A stretch of DNA of 64,000 nt. Origin: Cardinalis cardinalis. Its lineage: Eukaryota; Chordata; Aves; Passeriformes; Cardinalidae. Each line of letters starts with the position of its first letter. Position 1 is the stretch's first letter. The stretch is taken from NCBI GenBank assembly GCA_014549065.1, contig JACDOX010000033.1, forward strand, positions 5,352,476 to 5,416,475, read 5' to 3'. This document shows positions 59,290 to 64,000 of this stretch, in pieces. The notes under the pieces are model-generated. The model made no database searches. It saw only the letters and a list, made by a program, of their open reading frames with translations, and was not told the origin of the DNA. Position numbers and translations under genes: made by a program.

Positions 59290-60950
59290 TTGAGTGTCAC
59301 AGAATGCACAAAGACCTGGTCCAGTAACAATTACCTGCTGCTTTATTTCATGTGGGTACCAGTGATACAGCCAGGAGCAACCAGAGGAGTATCAAGGATT
59401 ACAGAGCAGTGATAAAGCACTCTGGAACACAGGCAGTTTTCACATCAATCTTCCCAGGTAAGGGGAAGGGTTGGAAAGGGCCAACTGAATCTGGAGAATC
59501 AATAAATGGTTACAGGACTGTGCCACACAGAGGTTTGGCTACTTAGACCATAGGGCTGACTTTGAAAAACCTGGACTGCTGGGGCACNGCTGGGGTTTAT
59601 CTATCAGAGAAGGGGAAGAGTATCTTTGGACACAGGTTTGCCAAGCTGGTGAAGAGGCCTTTGAACTACAGTTGCCAGGAAAGCATCAGAGAGACATGGT
59701 AGGATGGCTTCTGTGACTGGAGTGTCAGAATGGAAAGATACAGAGTCTTTAGGAATGATAGGCAAGGCAGAAAGGAAGGGACATCACCCTTCATATCAGT
59801 AACCAGCATGGAGCTCCACCTGGGGATGGATAAGGAGCTGACTGAGAGCTTATGGATCAGGACTAAAAGGAGGACAGGAACAGGTGTCATTATAGTGGGT
59901 ATCTGCCTCACTCAACCTGTAAGACTGAGCAGATAAGGCACCCTCGATGGACAGACAGGAGTGTCCTCACGTTCACAAATCCAGGTCCTCATGGAGGAGT
60001 TCAACCATCCCAGTATCTGTTGGAGGGATAACATGGCAGGGTTCCTGGAACACACTGATCATAACTTCAATCTGCAAGTGCTAGAGCAGCCAACAAAGAG
60101 GGGCTGGTGGACCTTGTTCTCACCAACAAGAAGAGGCTGGTAGGGAATATGAAGNTCGAGGACAGCCTTGGCTCCATAGAAGAGTTTAAGATCCTTAGGG
60201 CAGCAAGGAAGGTGGACAGAAAGCTCGCTGCCCTAAGGACCTCAGGAAAGCAGACTTTGGCCTCTCCAGGGATCTTCAGTCTCTTCCTTACAGTAGGATA
60301 TAGCCCCAAAGAAAAGAGGGGTTCAAGAAAGCTCATCAATATTTAAGGATCTTAACATTCTTCCAAGTTCAGAAGAGATGCATCCCAACAGAGAGGAAGT
60401 TGGGCAGATCTGCCAGGAGACCTGCAAAGATGAAAAATAGCTTCTGGACAAACCCAAACTCACTCAAAAAAGAAGCCTACAGAGGACTCAAGCAAGGATA
60501 AGGAGCTTGGCAGTAACAAGGTATGAACAGCCATGATCAGGCAAGGAAAGCTAGTGCCCTAATAGAATAATCTGGCCAGTGACACCAAGCTCAACAAGAA
60601 AAGTTTCTTTGGATATGTCAAGAAAAAAGAAAATGTGGGCCCTCTCCAGAAAGAAAAGAGTGACCTAGTTACCTGGGATATGGAGAAGGCTGAGGCACTC
60701 AACCACTTTTGTGCCCTGCTCTTCACCCTCAAAAGCTCCGGCCACACTACCCAAGTCACAGAAGACAAAGGCANGGACTGGGAGAATGAAAAACCATCCA
60801 CTGTAAGAGATGAGGGTCAAGACCACCTAAAGCACCTGAAGGTGCACAACTTAATTGAATCTGATGAGAGACATGCAGGTCCAGAGGGAACTGGCAGGTG
60901 AAGTGGCTAAGTCACTACCCCCAGAAGAAAAATAAATTGTGAAGCTATTA
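59290..60950 (+). mobile_element. Degraded internal part of a CR1 LINE (ORF1 esterase, ORF2 endonuclease and start of RT)
   Basis: Translated pieces in shifting frames match CR1 proteins in the right order. At about 59352-59640 there is an SGNH-esterase-like part (GTSDTARSNQRSIKDYRAV, and LSEKGKSIFGHRFAKLV after a frame change). The endonuclease follows at about 59690-60300 (ETW..GF.DWSVRMERYRVFR, ESLWIRTKRRTGTGVIIVG, FNHPSICWRDN, LVLTNKKRLVGN, EEFKILRAARK). Next comes the endonuclease-RT linker at about 60560-60900 (KKENVGPLQKEKSDLVTWDM, EKAEALNHF, RDWENEKPST). Stops, frameshifts and internal losses make it dead. The RT core and 3' end are missing. It lies antisense to CEP170 in intron 1. 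Confidence 0.85.
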
Positions 60951-62666
60951 AGGGGGAAAAGAAACAACATATCACAATCCCTAGCAGAAGCTAAGAGATC
61001 AAATGGTATTAAGAACAGCAGACTGAAACAAAGTCCTACACCAGCTTCACAAAAAAATAAAATACTGGGTTATCTTTACAGAGAATACTGGTAAACAAGC
61101 AAATCCTTAAAATCATGATTAGAAAACTTTACTTAGGACTGGTATTGTACATGAATACAGTCTTACACAATAATCACAAGCCTTTTCATACATATATTGT
61201 TCTTATAGTAGTGAGAAGTATCTGAAGATTGAATTTTTCCTTTTAAGTTATCCTATCTAAACATTAAAATTTTGTTATTGGCGACTAGGATAAAGCTATT
61301 AAGACTTGAAAGAATTATCCTGTTTTATTCTTTGATACCAGACAATAATGACATTTTGCATTTATTAAAGAAATAGCTTATTCTGGCTTCCTAATCTTTA
61401 CAATCATTAACAAAAAATAATTTCTTGCAAATGTACTTCTCGGCAGCCTCCCCACACTGAACAGCANTACTTTCCAAACACCAGTTTCAATAAACAGCTA
61501 AAAATAAAGGCTAATAACTGCTTTTAAGAGAGCTTAATTTATGTTTAAACAATTGAGTGCTCATTTTTTGTCCATCACTCTCATTTGGATTAAGGAATTG
61601 CATAAAAGAAATTATTTTAAAAATTCCCTATTTCACATGGTCNAAAGAGGTCATCTCTGGAGAGATTAGCGTAACAAGTATGCTAATCAAACAGTACATC
61701 TGATAAGTAGCTTTTAGAAACTATTGTGGCAAGCCAGCCAAAGAAATCATAACCAAATCATCTTTGAGAAAAAGTTCCCTTTGATGAAAGCTACAGAAAT
61801 CCTTCCTTTCCCCTTATTCCATATCACACTACACTATTGCTGAGATTACCAAACAGGAAAATAAATAAATAAACAAATACAAGTCAGGCATGGCACTCAG
61901 GCAGAATGCAACCTTAAAAGAAGCAGTCAAGTNCTCCTCTTCCACTTCCTATTCAGAGTGCCTTCATCATGGCAGATTTCAAGTGATTTTGTAGGCTGTG
62001 TGTGATGAGGTGGTTTTATTTGCATTGGCCAAGTACTGACCATAGCCCTGAGCAGTACTGAAAAAAAACAAATAGCATCCTGCAAATAAAACTGGACCTC
62101 TTAACCTCCCAAGGGTGGTGATTTCACTTTCCCCATAATTGTGAAATATATGGGGTTTAGCTTGTGACTCAAAATACTTAGTAAGATTAAATTACATTTG
62201 AGGCAATGCAATTTTTTTCCTCCTTCATACTAGGAATTATGTATTTTGAGTATAAAGTTTACTTTCCAAAGAAAAACATGTATTGAAGTAGTTTTAATAT
62301 CTACCTTTCTCCATTCAATTCTCATTTACTTCTTGACACAGTGCATGAGTACACAGAACTTGAAAGTGGAAGTGATGGAGGACAATTCTTGATATCAAAG
62401 TTACCAATCTCCACATCCACTCATAGCAATACAGATACATAACTTCAAAAAGGCATTCAATTATTATTCTTTGCTACATCTCTACTGTAACATGAAAAAC
62501 ATTTATCATGTCCCACACAGAATAGTTGATATATTCTATCCTCTCCCTTTTGGAATGCTTTGGAGCTTTTTACAATTACACTCGACAGCCAAGTCCACAG
62601 ATGTATTTTTCTTGGAAATACACTGAGTTGTTTGTTCCAAGATCAGTAACACAAGCCCTACATTAA

Positions 62667-62691
62667 GAAAAGGAAAAAAAAAAAAAAAAAG
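62667..62691. repeat. Poly(A)-like tract
   Basis: About eighteen uninterrupted A bases flanked by AAGAAAAGG and GAAAG. No retrocopied sequence was recognised to its left, so it is listed only as a simple tract. Confidence 0.85.
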
Positions 62692-64000
62692 AAAGTTGGA
62701 TGAACTTATTTTACAAAGCAAGCAAAAGCTCAGGCTTTAGCCTTAAAGTTGCAAGAGATGTTTGCTCTAGGCACTCTTCACTGTCTGAAGAGAGGTAGAG
62801 TGTGTGTGCATGCACAAANCATAAAAATAATTCTGTGCCATAATGATATTGAGCTACATGGGTACTCTGTAAAGTAATNAACATCAGGACAAGCTTAAAA
62901 TCAAAATTATTTAAAACTTAGCACGGTAACTCTGCTGTAAAGAGATCACATTTTTTTCAGCATTTTGCAGTATCAGACAAAAACATTAGACTTCATTTTT
63001 AGAATGAATCTTTTCCTGATGGGAAGTCCTCTTCTTGGACATTCATATAAAACCTAAGTAGAACAAGGCTTAAAGTGCCTTACATTTAAATTATTTGTTT
63101 GGTTCTTTAATCAGAAGCCAAATAGTCCAAAAGAAATCTAATCTTGCAGTCTGGAATATGGCATTTCTTTAATGTCTGTCCTCCTATCTCTCTTCTTCCC
63201 ATGAAAAGAAACTGAAAGGTACCAAATGTAACAAACACTTTCTCAGTGTATGATCACATAAAAACAGCCGTCAAAACCACAGAATTAGAAATTCAGCAAG
63301 ACAGAAAGCAGGGTAATACATTTGCACAAATACTAAGAATACCCATGGTTTTAATGATCCATTCTACTTATTGCAAAGATTTTAAAATGTAAATNGCTTC
63401 CCCACAGAGAAGCTATTCCACATCTGCTTGTGGCGCCTACTTACTCCTATTCTGTGTGCAGCCAACAAACAGAAANGTAGCTATGAGCATGGTAAGTCTT
63501 AATTCTATTTCTACTACTATCTCTTATTTAATAAATGTGATTAAACAGTTAAAAGTGAATTATCAAAATAAACTTTCAGAATTAACATATAGAGTACATA
63601 TAGAGCTCAACATTTTTATGCAAGAACTTGTTTGAGCAGGTAGATTACAACCCACCAACTAAATCACAACCAGGAGTTCTCCCTGCTAGGTAAGCAGACT
63701 ATTTTCATGTGGACTTCATAAGCCAGTTTAACAACAACTGGGGATTTAAACTTGATTCAGTACACTAGCATATATTTTGTGAAATGCTACAAGAAAAATC
63801 TGATTAACTTCAGAATACTTGGAGACCAGTGGACAATGCTTTTATTAGTATCATACTACTAATATTTTTAAAGGCTATTAAATGAATGCGTGTCTTTCAA
63901 TGGACAGAAATCTGGAGGAATCTATGGGAATAAATCTATATAGATTTTCCATTGTAAGTTCAATAACTTTTCACCTTAAAAAAAAAAAAAGAGACAGAGA

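Larger units (their letters stand above)
51435..64000 (-). other. CEP170 5' intron, continuing beyond the window
   Basis: At least 12.5 kb between the start-codon exon and an unseen upstream exon. It holds the CR1 internal fragment (59290-60950), the 45-base tandem duplication, an A/C-rich stretch and a poly(A) tract. No CpG island or promoter-like GC-rich segment is present, so the transcription start is most likely to the right of the window. Confidence 0.8.

Overview
This is a piece of bird nuclear genome, AT-rich and almost entirely intronic. It carries most of one gene, CEP170 (centrosomal protein of 170 kDa), read from the minus strand. The bird assignment rests on CR1 retrotransposon copies ending in the usual octamer-like tail and on a solo LTR of a type common in bird genomes. 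About 200 single-base N calls are scattered through the window, several inside exons.

Gene layout (read right to left). Intron 1 fills 51435-64000 and runs off the right edge, so the promoter and first non-coding exon are outside. The start-codon exon is 51289-51434, followed by coding exons at 46407-46496, 42496-42574, 42053-42111, 41779-41941, 38982-39116, 30656-31132, 27424-28067, 14517-14666, 8475-8601 and 3790-5598. They join in one consistent frame into 3838 coding bases (1279 codons plus one base). From the known ~1580-residue length of human CEP170, about 300 C-terminal residues should lie beyond the left edge. Exons 1-4 encode the N-terminal FHA phosphopeptide-binding domain; the rest encodes a long, low-complexity, serine- and charge-rich chain ending in the basic region of the microtubule-binding part.

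The most notable element is the intron between coding exons 3 and 4 (42112-42495), which has the hallmarks of a U12-type AT-AC intron: ATATCCTT at its 5' end, a TTCCTTATC branch-site match 11 nt from the 3' end, and a terminal AC. Only this boundary choice restores the FHA reading frame.

Other content. CR1 fragments lie at about 12235, 18490, 25945, 34150, 40105, 40695 and 59290-60950; the last keeps recognisable esterase, endonuclease and start-of-RT protein pieces. A solo LTR lies at 48547-49093, and a CR1 tail has expanded into a compound pentanucleotide microsatellite at 34546-34660. A frameshifted, CpG-rich, coding-like stretch on the minus strand at about 753-1250 may be a pseudogene of a protein I could not identify. 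I found no second intact gene, tRNA, rRNA or CRISPR array. The remaining small ORFs look like chance open frames.
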